Below are positions 7,711 through 14,551 of a stretch of DNA of 21,738 nucleotides, piece after piece. Positions within the stretch are counted from its first letter, which is position 1; each line of letters starts with the position of its first letter. This DNA is from an uncultured Clostridia bacterium. Its GTDB lineage: Bacteria > Bacillota > Clostridia > UBA1381. The position numbers and the translations under genes are program-made. The stretch is taken from the NCBI GenBank assembly GCA_934481375.1, contig CAKSPN010000009.1:1-21738 (forward strand), written 5' to 3'. A model generated the notes under the pieces. It did no database searches. It worked only from the letters and a program-made list of their open reading frames with translations, and had not been told where the DNA came from.

Positions 7711-8547
7711 ATGGAATTAACGATAGGCTGTCATTTGTCGGCGTCAAAGGGTTATCTCAATATGGGCGAAACGGCAAAAAGCATAGGTGCGAACACATTT
7801 CAGTTTTTTACGAGAAACCCGAGAGGCGGTGCGGCAAAGGACATTGACGAAAATGATGTACGCTCATTTCTTGAGTTTATGAAGGATAACGGATTTGTAA
7901 AAATCCTCGCTCATGCGCCGTACACCTTAAACGCCTGCTCGGCAGAGGAGCGTGTGCGTGAATTTGCGCACAACACCATGGCGGACGATTTGAAAAGAAT
8001 GGAGCACACACCGGGGCAGATGTATAATTTTCACCCGGGAAGCCACGTGGGACAGGGAATTGAAACGGGAATAGAGCTTATATCAAATCAGCTAAACAGT
8101 ATTCTCACGCCCGAAACAACCACCTGCGTACTGCTTGAAACAATGGCGGGAAAGGGTAGTGAGGTAGGCTCGAAATTTGAGGAGCTGCGTGAGATAATCG
8201 ACCGCACAAATCTCAGCGAGAAGCTCGGCGTATGCCTTGACACGTGCCACGTTTACGACGCAGGCTATGATATTGTGAACAATCTCGACGGAGTGCTTGA
8301 CGAGTTTGACAGAATAATCGGACTTGACAGGCTCAAAGCGATACACTTAAACGACAGCAAAAACCCGTTTTGCTCGCACAAGGACCGTCACGAGAAGATC
8401 GGTCAAGGCAGTATAGGGCTTGACGCAATCGTAAGAATAATTAACCACCCGTCGCTTAAAAATCTGCCGTTTTATCTCGAAACGCCGAACGAGCTTGACG
8501 GATATGCGGAGGAAATAAAAATTTTAAGAGAAAATTTTTCTGAGTAA
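7711..8547 (+). CDS. nfo: Endonuclease IV (AP endonuclease)
   Basis: 278 residues, the normal length. The three-zinc site of endonuclease IV is complete by position: H68, H108, E143, D177, H180, H212, D225, H227 and E257, in motifs such as NFHPGSH, CLDTCH, IHLND and KDRHEKIGQG. The enzyme cuts the backbone 5' to abasic sites and can remove blocked 3' ends in base excision repair. The reading frame is open upstream to 7627, but the start at 7711 is chosen: MELTIGCHLS matches the family N-terminus, and GGAGG (7698-7702) lies eight bases before it. It ends the rho transcription unit, and a strong terminator follows at once. Confidence 0.96.
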   Translation: MELTIGCHLSASKGYLNMGETAKSIGANTFQFFTRNPRGGAAKDIDENDVRSFLEFMKDNGFVKILAHAPYTLNACSAEERVREFAHNTMADDLKRMEHTPGQMYNFHPGSHVGQGIETGIELISNQLNSILTPETTTCVLLETMAGKGSEVGSKFEELREIIDRTNLSEKLGVCLDTCHVYDAGYDIVNNLDGVLDEFDRIIGLDRLKAIHLNDSKNPFCSHKDRHEKIGQGSIGLDAIVRIINHPSLKNLPFYLETPNELDGYAEEIKILRENFSE

Positions 8548-8551
8548 TTGA

Positions 8552-8584
8552 AACAAAGACAAACCGTAACGGTTTGTCTTTGTT
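8552..8584. terminator. Bidirectional terminator between nfo and the CmpB-like gene
   Basis: A perfect 15-bp stem has arms at 8552-8566 and 8570-8584 with a three-base TAA loop. It is T-rich on both sides. It lies between two convergent genes and should stop both. Confidence 0.9.
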
Positions 8585-8587
8585 GTT

Positions 8588-9253
8588 TTATTTATCAAGA
8601 AATTCCCACTCGACAAAACGCTTGCTCATCCACCAATCGGGCATTTTTTTATCCAGATACGTCTGAACCGCATTGCTTGAATTTACATTATAATGCCTTT
8701 CGCTCCAGCGTATAATGGATAATCCGGTTAAAATAAGGTTTATTGTCATAAACAAACTGCACGCAACGCAAAAGTAATGCGGTATTTTCTCGGTAAGCTT
8801 TTCAAGCCACAAATTTATATAAGGATACAGAGTACAGAACACAAGCCCTGCCAGTCCCCATATAATTGTAAAAGGCATACAAACAAGACCTTTATAATTC
8901 CAAATTATGTCGTGGTAATTCCACGCGCGCATACCCAAAGCATATTTTAATATAAGTCCGCAAATCAATTCCAAAAAGGTAGCGCCGAGCATCAGTATGA
9001 CCGTTTTTGAGAACAGTGTTTTTCTTTTAAGTGCAGCTGCCGCAACATAAAACAGCACAGCGCCCAAGCCGTAAAGAATATTAAAAGCGCCGAAAACCGA
9101 AACGACATGGCTTTCCCAATGACCTTTTTTGATTAAGCAATATGTTCCCTCGATAATTACGCCCAGAATACTCCCTGCTGTAAAGAGCCAGAATAATTTA
9201 TCATAGGTAACGGTTTTTTCCCGTTCGGCTGAGACATTTTTTATCTTACTCAT
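8588..9253 (-). CDS. Putative ABC-transporter type IV / CmpB-like membrane protein (PF06541 type)
   Basis: 221 residues with about five or six hydrophobic segments. The first starts near LFWLFTAGSILGVIIEG, the next covers VFGAFNILYGLGAVLFYVAAA, then a third stretch VILMLGATFLELICGLILK. The 'WNY.....WNYKGLVCMPFTIIWGLAGLVF' pattern is characteristic of the family annotated 'putative ABC-transporter type IV', which is common in Clostridia and has no proven transport role. An isolated copy without an ATPase partner, as here, is usual. AGAGGAT precedes the ATG. A TATAAT on the minus strand at 9315-9320 may be its -10, but no good -35 is visible. It is convergent with nfo. Confidence 0.75.
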   Translation of the reverse strand: MSKIKNVSAEREKTVTYDKLFWLFTAGSILGVIIEGTYCLIKKGHWESHVVSVFGAFNILYGLGAVLFYVAAAALKRKTLFSKTVILMLGATFLELICGLILKYALGMRAWNYHDIIWNYKGLVCMPFTIIWGLAGLVFCTLYPYINLWLEKLTEKIPHYFCVACSLFMTINLILTGLSIIRWSERHYNVNSSNAVQTYLDKKMPDWWMSKRFVEWEFLDK

Positions 9254-9415
9254 TTTATCCTCTGAATTTTATTTTTTATCAAACTTTATTCCGTCGCTTA
9301 GTAATTACGATAATATTATAACATATAACGGCGTAAAAATAAAGCCCCGTAAAATATTAATAATAACGGTATATTTTGTATGATTTATGATAAGCGGTGC
9401 GGTTTTTCAGCATAA
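9254..9415. other. A/T-rich gap upstream of the CmpB-like gene
   Basis: No coding potential was seen. The gap contains the leader and possible -10 (minus strand, 9315-9320) of the CmpB-like gene. It ends at the palindrome that bounds the ATPase unit. The bases CATAAAAA at 9411-9418 recur just outside the opposite palindrome at 10887-10894. Confidence 0.5.
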
Positions 9416-9449
9416 AAAAAATTATTGCGGTTATCCGCAATAATTTTTT
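9416..9449. repeat. Palindrome, left copy, bounding the ATPase gene
   Basis: Perfect 15-bp arms (9416-9430 and 9435-9449; core ATTATTGCGG / CCGCAATAAT) surround the loop TTAT. It overlaps the last bases of the ATPase stop codon and, read on the minus strand, has the form of an intrinsic terminator with a T-tract. The copy at 10855-10886 is its exact reverse complement, including the loop, over the shared length. Confidence 0.85.
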
Positions 9450-10749
9450 ACATATTAATAAAATTTTCATCAAGCAAAAATTGCTCAACACCGACATAGC
9501 AAATGCCGTCATCATCATACCACGGAATAATATTGTCCTTTACCACAACTATTTTTTTAAAAAAATCGGGAACTCTTTTCAGCGAATTTGTTTCCTGCTT
9601 CCTTTTTTCCTCATCGGCAACGGAAAGTGCAGATTGAATATAACATCTGTTGCTCCCTTTGTTTACAACAAAATCTATCTCAAGCTGAGAACGGACATTT
9701 TTTCCTTTATCATCTTTATAATTATATTCAACAACGCCTACATCAACATTAAATTCACGAGCGATAAGCTCATTGTATATAATGTTTTCCATAATATGAT
9801 TTTCTTCCATTTGCCTGAAGTTAAGCCTTGCATTTCTTAACCCGACATCTGTATAATAGTATTTAAGCGGAGTTTCCATATATTTTTTCCCCTTAATATC
9901 ATATCTTTCAGCTTTATCTATAATATAAGCTTCTCTGAAAAAATCAATATATTTTGATATGGTTGAAGAACTGATATTAACGTTTTTTATGCTTTTAAAT
10001 GTTTTTGACAATTTGCTCGGATTGGTAAGCGATCCGATTGAAGATGAAAGAATATTTAATAAATCCTCGAGAACATCTTTATCGTTATTTATTTTATTTC
10101 TTTCGATGACATCGGTTATATAAGTCTTTGCAAACAATTCCTTTAAATATTTGCTTTTTTTCTCGGGAGTATTTTTTGATAACACGAACGGCATACCGCC
10201 ATAGGTAAAATATTCTCTCCACGCATTATGCTTATCTCCCTCATACGCATCGTAAAATTCTTTGTATGTCAGAGGGTTCACTCTGACCTCGTCTCCCCGA
10301 TCTTTAAATTCCGTTAATATATCGGTCGAAAGCATTTTTGAATTACTGCTCGTAACATACAAATCTATATTCTTAATCTTCATAAGACCGAGAAGAACGG
10401 GAACAAATCCTATCTTATCTTCTGTGCCCTCAATATACGGATTTTGTATTTCCACAACCAACTGCACTTCGTCAATAAAAACATAAAACTGCCTGCTTTT
10501 ATCCGAAGTTAATTCACGGACATATTTATCAAGCTCAAACGGATTTCTGTATTTTGCATTAATTACTTCATCAAGTGCAATCTCAATAATACAATCATCG
10601 CCGACACCGATCGAGTTTAAATATTTATGATACAATTCAAACAGCAAAAATGATTTACCGCATCTTCTTATTCCGGTCACCACTTTAATAAGTCCGTTAT
10701 CTTTTTTTGAAATAAGCTTATCAAGATATTTTTTTCTTTCTATAATCAT
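9448..10749 (-). CDS. AAA_14 / DUF4143 family ATP-binding protein
   Basis: 433 residues. The N-terminal ATPase has Walker A GIRRCGKS (about 26-33) and Walker B FYVFIDEVQ (about 88-96), with a YVTSSNSKML sensor-like segment and the family's LTYKEF element. The C-terminal DUF4143 part contains a restriction-endonuclease-like pattern: E in NIIYNELIARE, then EIDFVVN, then YIQSAL. Such solitary ATPases are very common in anaerobic bacteria and archaea and their function is not established. The frame is open to 10794, but 10749 is chosen because GGGAGA lies six to seven bases before that ATG and MIIERKKYL matches the usual start. Base composition is visibly more A/T-rich than in neighbouring genes. 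The gene is bracketed by mirror-image palindromes, suggesting it arrived as a unit (see findings). Confidence 0.88.
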   Translation of the reverse strand: MIIERKKYLDKLISKKDNGLIKVVTGIRRCGKSFLLFELYHKYLNSIGVGDDCIIEIALDEVINAKYRNPFELDKYVRELTSDKSRQFYVFIDEVQLVVEIQNPYIEGTEDKIGFVPVLLGLMKIKNIDLYVTSSNSKMLSTDILTEFKDRGDEVRVNPLTYKEFYDAYEGDKHNAWREYFTYGGMPFVLSKNTPEKKSKYLKELFAKTYITDVIERNKINNDKDVLEDLLNILSSSIGSLTNPSKLSKTFKSIKNVNISSSTISKYIDFFREAYIIDKAERYDIKGKKYMETPLKYYYTDVGLRNARLNFRQMEENHIMENIIYNELIAREFNVDVGVVEYNYKDDKGKNVRSQLEIDFVVNKGSNRCYIQSALSVADEEKRKQETNSLKRVPDFFKKIVVVKDNIIPWYDDDGICYVGVEQFLLDENFINM

Positions 10750-10770
10750 AACATTTCTCCCGTTTACACG

Positions 10771-10800
10771 AAAAATTATTGCGGATATACGCACTTTTTT
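10771..10800 (-). repeat. Partial copy of the palindrome in the ATPase gene leader
   Basis: The bases AAAAATTATTGCGGAT (10771-10786) match the outer palindromes exactly, but the other arm has diverged to ATACGCACTTTTTT. On the transcript it lies between the predicted start (about 10807) and the ribosome binding site. It could form only a weak GCG/CGC stem followed by a T-tract. It may be a decayed copy or a binding site. Confidence 0.6.
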
Positions 10801-10813
10801 ATCATTTATAATT

Positions 10814-10843
10814 ATTATAACATAAAAAATATAAAAAAATCAA
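10814..10843 (-). promoter_or_regulatory. Promoter of the AAA_14/DUF4143 ATPase gene
   Basis: On the minus strand there is TTGATT (10838-10843), an 18-bp spacer and TATAAT (10814-10819). It lies inside the pair of outer palindromes, so the unit carries its own promoter. Confidence 0.65.
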
Positions 10844-10854
10844 TATTAAACACA

Positions 10855-10886
10855 AAAAATTATTGCGGATAACCGCAATAATTTTT
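10855..10886. repeat. Palindrome, right copy, bounding the ATPase unit
   Basis: Perfect 14-bp arms (10855-10868 and 10873-10886) surround the loop ATAA. Over the shared length it is the exact reverse complement of the left copy at 9416-9449, so the two form terminal inverted repeats around the ATPase gene. It also lies directly behind the SLH gene's terminator, where it could act as a second terminator. Confidence 0.85.
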
Positions 10887-10890
10887 CATA

Positions 10891-10931
10891 AAAAGAACAG
10901 GTGCAACCGAATTGGGTGCACCTGTTCTTTT
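10891..10931 (-). terminator. Terminator of the SLH protein gene
   Basis: 15-bp arms at 10891-10905 and 10917-10931 (AAAAGAACAGGTGCA and its complement) enclose an 11-base loop. On the minus strand the stem is followed by a T-rich end. It lies about 40 bases past the stop codon of the SLH gene. Confidence 0.88.
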
Positions 10932-10970
10932 ACCCTTTAGAGTTTTTATTATCCTTAGGGGAGGATTTTA

Positions 10971-12191
10971 TCAGCCTTTAAGTCCCGAAAGAACAACCAC
11001 AGCGTTTGCCGCCTCGGCACGTGTTGCATTGTCCGAAGGATTTATATAGCCTTCGCTTCTTTCAACCAATACGTCCTGACCACATGCCCACTGCATTGCC
11101 TCAACCGCATATTCCGAAATGCTCTGTGCATCGTTATAGCTTAATATGTTGGTGTTCTTTGCAACTGCTTCGGTTTCAATTTTCTTATAGTTTGCGTATC
11201 TGTAAAGAATTGCAGCCATTTGTTCACGTGTTACTTCCTGTTCGGGAGCAAATTCAGTGTCGGAATATCCTTCAACAATTCCGTTCTTCTGTGCCCAGTC
11301 AACATATCCTGCATAGTAGCTGCCCTTTACAACGTCCGCAAATGAGTTTTCGCCCTCTGTCGGCTTAACGCCGTCAAGTCTGCCGAGAACAGTTACAAAC
11401 ATTGCTCTTGTCATATTTCCCTCGGGTGAAAACTCGGTATCCGAAACACCGTTTACAAGTCCCATTTCAGTAGCCTTTAATATGCTGTCGGTAAATTTAT
11501 CGTCCGCTTTTACGTCTGTGTACGGAATTTCCGTTACAGGCTCGTCTTCTTCAAGAAGAACAAGCTTTTCAGGTGTTGTCTGCGGCGGTATGCTTCTTGT
11601 TGTTGCTGTGTAGAATACTATATAATCGTTTCCGGCTCTCTTATTTTCCGTAAATCCCTCGGGGAGGAAGATAATAAGATCCTTTTCTGCATTTATATAA
11701 CCGTCTGTATCAGCGTCTTTTCTGAATGTTGAAACCGTAACGTTTCCGTCCTTGCCTTCTTCATTCAGAATGATTACTGCCGGAGTATATGTTTCCGGAA
11801 GCTTTAAAACCGTAGGTTCTGTCGCTCTTGTGAATGCGGTTATCGAATCGCCTTCTTTAATATCCTCAAGCTTTATTTCCGTACCGTCATTTTTATAAAA
11901 TACGGCTTTATATGTATTAAGCTCAACTATATTATTAAGCCCGTTTACGATTTCATTTTCATCTTTTGCTGTTTCGTCTTTTACAGCGTTTTTCTTTTCT
12001 GTTTCTATAACGCCGTCCTTTATACTCTTAACCGTCAGCTCCTCCGATTTTACAAATGTAGGCTCGCCTTTTTCCTGAACCGATGTAATTTCGGGGTTTT
12101 CATTAACAACGTCCTCCGCTGCGCTTACCGCAGTAAAGGCGCTCAATGCCATTGCCGAAGCAAGAATAATTGATAATACTTTTTTATTCAT
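10971..12191 (-). CDS. Secreted protein with three C-terminal SLH domains
   Basis: 406 residues. A signal peptide (MNKKVLSIILASAMALSAFT..., cleavage likely after AVSA near residue 24) is followed by about 180 residues of unrecognised acidic, beta-rich sequence. Three S-layer homology repeats then run to the end: YTDVKADDKFTDSI...ATEMGLVNGVSD..., FADVVKGSYYAGYVDWAQKNG..., and SYNDAQSISEYAVEAMQWAC.... The second has the TRE motif common in SLH domains. SLH domains anchor proteins to pyruvylated secondary cell-wall polymer, so this is a cell-surface protein. The start at 12191 is preferred over 12200 because AAAGGA is nine bases from it but abuts the other. The gene has its own terminator. The N-terminal part shows no known enzymatic motif, so its role is unknown. 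Confidence 0.88.
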   Translation of the reverse strand: MNKKVLSIILASAMALSAFTAVSAAEDVVNENPEITSVQEKGEPTFVKSEELTVKSIKDGVIETEKKNAVKDETAKDENEIVNGLNNIVELNTYKAVFYKNDGTEIKLEDIKEGDSITAFTRATEPTVLKLPETYTPAVIILNEEGKDGNVTVSTFRKDADTDGYINAEKDLIIFLPEGFTENKRAGNDYIVFYTATTRSIPPQTTPEKLVLLEEDEPVTEIPYTDVKADDKFTDSILKATEMGLVNGVSDTEFSPEGNMTRAMFVTVLGRLDGVKPTEGENSFADVVKGSYYAGYVDWAQKNGIVEGYSDTEFAPEQEVTREQMAAILYRYANYKKIETEAVAKNTNILSYNDAQSISEYAVEAMQWACGQDVLVERSEGYINPSDNATRAEAANAVVVLSGLKG

Positions 12192-12274
12192 AATAATCAT
12201 TCCTTTCTTTTTGTGAATAAAAGCCCTTACACATTGTTAGACACAAAAAACATATTTTTTGTTCCTTTTTTTAT

Positions 12275-12303
12275 TTGACAATTTTTTATACTTGGTATAG
12301 AGT
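12275..12303 (+). promoter_or_regulatory. Promoter of the MATE transporter gene
   Basis: A consensus TTGACA (12275-12280), a 17-bp spacer and a weaker -10 TAGAGT (12298-12303). The transcript leader would be only about 27 nt. Confidence 0.6.
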
Positions 12304-12336
12304 AATAATTAATTCGGCGAAAAGGAAGTGTTTTAT

Positions 12337-13680
12337 ATGGAAAGAAATCTTACAACGGGCAGTGTATTTAAAAACCTATTATATTTTTCACTTCCGTTTT
12401 TTCTGTCATATTTTTTGCAGACATTCTACGGAATGGCAGACCTTTTCATTATAGGACAATTCGGCGGAGTGGCGGATATTACAGCCGTTTCGATAGGCAG
12501 TCAGGTTATGCATATGCTGACGGTTATGATAGTAGGACTTGCAATGGGAACTACAGTAACGGTAAGCCGCAGTGTGGGTGCGAAAAACAAAAAAGAAACG
12601 TCCGCCGCAATAGGAAACACGATAACGATTTTCACAATTGCGGCAATATTTTTTACCGTTTTGCTTTTGGTGCTTGTAAAGCCGATTGCACGTGTTATGT
12701 CGACTCCCGAGGAGGCTTTCGGCGGTACGGTTAATTACCTTACCATATGCTTTATGGGTATTCCTTTTATTACGGCGTATAATATTATAAGCTCGATTTT
12801 CCGTGGTTTGGGCGACTCAAAAAGTACGATGTATTTTATAGCGGCGGCATGCGTATCAAATATTATACTCGATTATATTTTTATGGGTATTTTTGATATG
12901 GGTCCTGCCGGAGCGGCGCTGGGAACATCGCTTTCGCAGACGATAAGCGTTATTATTTCGCTTATTGTTATATTAAAGCGTGACACGGGAATACATATTA
13001 AAAAATCGGATTTCAAGCCTGTTTACGATACAATGAAACAGATTTTGAAAACGGGTGTGCCTATATCCTTGCAGGACGGATTTATACAGGTTTCGTTCAT
13101 GGTGATAACTATAATCGCAAACAACCGTGGTTTAAACGATGCCGCCGCAGTGGGAATAGTCGAAAAGGTTATAGGAATATTTTTTCTTGTGCCGTCTTCT
13201 ATGCTTTCGTCGGTTTCGGCTCTGGCGGCGCAAAATCTCGGTGCAAAAAAGCCCGAAAGAGCAAAGCTTACGCTTAAATACGCAATATTATTTGCGGTCG
13301 GTTTCGGGATAATCGTATCGTTTATTACACAATTCTTTGCAGAAGAAATAGTGGGGATATTTGAAAATGACGCAGACGTTATGCGGCTCGGAGGGGAATA
13401 TCTCAGAAGCTACGTATGGGACTGCGTTTTTGCAGGAGCGTCGTTTTGCTTCAGCGGATATTTCTGCGCTATGGAAAGGTCGGAGCTTTCGTTTATACAC
13501 AATGCTGCGTCAATATTACTGGTGCGCATACCCGTTGCGTACATTATGTCCGAAATGTTTGCGGACACGCTGTTTCCCATGGGAACAGCTCCTCCGCTCG
13601 GCTCGGCGCTGTCGGTTATTATATGCGTGATTGCATACGCTGTATTAAACAGAAAAAATAAAAAAACTGTCGGCAATTGA
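12337..13680 (+). CDS. MATE family multidrug/organic cation efflux transporter
   Basis: 447 residues, the usual size, with about twelve hydrophobic helices arranged as two similar halves. The start region MERNLTTGSVFKNLLYFSLP and the following LQTFYGMADLFIIGQFGG are typical of the clostridial MATE branch. Other family segments are SSIFRGLGDSKSTMYF and LGTSLSQTISV, and the second half contains ISLQDGFIQVSFMVIT. MATE proteins export cationic drugs or metabolites using sodium or proton gradients; the substrate cannot be told from sequence. The frame opens with GTG at 12328, but ATG at 12337 is preferred because AAAGGAAG lies just upstream. It is a single-gene unit with its own promoter and a bidirectional terminator shared with rnpB. 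Confidence 0.92.
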   Translation: MERNLTTGSVFKNLLYFSLPFFLSYFLQTFYGMADLFIIGQFGGVADITAVSIGSQVMHMLTVMIVGLAMGTTVTVSRSVGAKNKKETSAAIGNTITIFTIAAIFFTVLLLVLVKPIARVMSTPEEAFGGTVNYLTICFMGIPFITAYNIISSIFRGLGDSKSTMYFIAAACVSNIILDYIFMGIFDMGPAGAALGTSLSQTISVIISLIVILKRDTGIHIKKSDFKPVYDTMKQILKTGVPISLQDGFIQVSFMVITIIANNRGLNDAAAVGIVEKVIGIFFLVPSSMLSSVSALAAQNLGAKKPERAKLTLKYAILFAVGFGIIVSFITQFFAEEIVGIFENDADVMRLGGEYLRSYVWDCVFAGASFCFSGYFCAMERSELSFIHNAASILLVRIPVAYIMSEMFADTLFPMGTAPPLGSALSVIICVIAYAVLNRKNKKTVGN

Positions 13681-13702
13681 TATTCAGTTTTTTCCTATAA
13701 TA

Positions 13703-13728
13703 AAAAAATCCGCATTTGCGGATTTTTT
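13703..13728. terminator. Bidirectional terminator between the MATE gene and rnpB
   Basis: 11-bp arms AAAAAATCCGC and GCGGATTTTTT (13703-13713, 13718-13728) surround the loop ATTT, with A and T tracts on both sides. It serves the MATE gene on the plus strand and rnpB on the minus strand. Confidence 0.92.
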
Positions 13729-13738
13729 ATTTTTAAGT

Positions 13739-14070
13739 AAATGAGCAAACCTGTAAGCCGGGTTCTGTTTTTGACGGTCATCTATCTAACCGCATCGTTA
13801 CCGATACGTTCAAGCCTTATACGGGAACACGCCGAGCAAGCTTAACGTTCCCAAAGTTGCTCCGGATAGGGTTTACACGGAAATTCAGTTACCATCTTTC
13901 CTGTGCGCTCTTACCGCACATTTCCACACTTACTCCCCGTAAGGGAAGCGTTTATTTTCTGTTGCACTGTCCCTGGAGTCGCCTCCGCCGGCCGTTAGCC
14001 GGTATCCTGCTCTGCGGGGCCCGGACTTTCCTCATATGCATAAGCATACGCAACCGCCCGGTTTACTCAC
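13739..14070 (-). ncRNA. rnpB: RNase P RNA (catalytic subunit)
   Basis: On the minus strand the RNA contains GAGGAAAGTCCGGGC near its 5' end and AGATAGATGACCGTC followed by ACAGAACCCGGCTTACAG near its 3' end, the hallmark conserved blocks of bacterial RNase P RNA. The ends pair: GAGTAAACC (5') with GGTTTGCTC (3') forms a nine-pair P1 helix, fixing both ends within a few bases. The length is about 332 nt. The RNA processes the 5' ends of tRNA precursors with the RnpA protein. A consensus promoter sits one helical turn upstream and a terminator directly downstream. The layout looks class A-like, but I did not fold it fully. Confidence 0.95.
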
Positions 14071-14076
14071 TGTTTA

Positions 14077-14105
14077 ATTATATATTATTTTTTGTGAATT
14101 GTCAA
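14077..14105 (-). promoter_or_regulatory. rnpB promoter
   Basis: Full consensus on the minus strand: TTGACA (14100-14105), 17-bp spacer, TATAAT (14077-14082). The predicted start near 14070 coincides with the first base of the P1 helix. Confidence 0.92.
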
Positions 14106-14225
14106 ATAATTGTTGTAAAATTACAATGGGTTATGCCTATATCGCCCCGAAACACTATCACGTATGATGTGCGTTTTCGGCAGTAGCAAGCCCCTGCCCT
14201 GCGGCACGGTTTCACAAAACTGTAG
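14106..14225. other. Non-coding stretch with imperfect inverted repeats
   Basis: No gene was seen. CCGAAACAC near 14146 and GTGCGTTTTCGG near 14169 can pair imperfectly. TGCC and GGCA flank CTGC near 14195. These may be remnants of interspersed repeats like those directly downstream. Confidence 0.35.
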
Positions 14226-14247
14226 GGGTTGATGCCTACATCAACCC
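14226..14247 (+). repeat. Hairpin repeat copy 3 (arms GGGTTGATG / CATCAACCC)
   Basis: Perfect nine-base arms with loop CCTA, preceded by TGTAG as in the copy at 291-312. It is the best copy of the four-member family and lies between rnpB and the YmfI-like gene. Confidence 0.8.
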
Positions 14248-14284
14248 GAAATATTTTTCAATTAATTATGTGATTTCGCATTAA

Positions 14285-14304
14285 GGACGATGATGGCATC
14301 GTCC
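14285..14304 (-). repeat. Hairpin repeat copy 4, diverged (arms GGACGATG / CATCGTCC)
   Basis: Eight-base perfect arms with loop CCAT on the minus strand, preceded by TGTAG on that strand. It faces copy 3 in opposite orientation, so the pair 14221-14310 begins TGTAG and ends CTACA, like a small inverted-repeat element. Confidence 0.65.
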
Positions 14305-14327
14305 GCTACAAAATAAAAATCTGCAAA

Positions 14328-14427
14328 ATACACATTTACAAAAAATGTTAAAAAAAAAGAAACGAACAGATTGCCGTTTTGAGCTGCGACGGCATATGTA
14401 TATATTCCAAGAAGGAAAAATGATAAG
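14328..14427 (+). repeat. Origin-flanking structured repeat, copy R1
   Basis: First of two tandem units of about 100 bp (R1, R2). The conserved core at 14373-14415 matches R2 at 38 of 43 positions. It contains GCCGTTTTGAGCTGCGACGG followed by an ATGTATATA stretch. A short hairpin GCCGT/ACGGC is possible. It is not translated into anything recognisable. Confidence 0.8.
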
Positions 14428-14530
14428 ATATACATTCACAAAAAGTGCTGACGGAAAAGAGAAGCGAGCAGATCGCCGTTTTGAGCTGCGACGGTGTATG
14501 TATATACTCCGAGCAGGGAAAAATGGTAAG
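14428..14530 (+). repeat. Origin-flanking structured repeat, copy R2
   Basis: Second tandem unit, ending 20 bases from the YmfI-like stop codon. Its 43-base core (14475-14517) matches the minus-strand copy R3 (18201-18243) at 42 of 43 positions, across the whole dnaA-dnaN region. It holds three short complementary arms, GCAG (14468), CTGC (14486) and GCAG (14512), so the middle arm can pair with either side. Confidence 0.85.
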
Positions 14531-14551
14531 ATGCGACGCTTATCTTTTTCG

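Noticed and set aside
13857..14186. 109-codon plus-strand frame
   Set aside because: It lies across the RNase P RNA gene on the opposite strand, so it is a shadow of the structured RNA.
14328..14530. R1/R2 tandem repeats as a two-unit CRISPR array
   Set aside because: Units are about 100 bp with similarity across their whole length and no unique spacers, and no cas genes are nearby.
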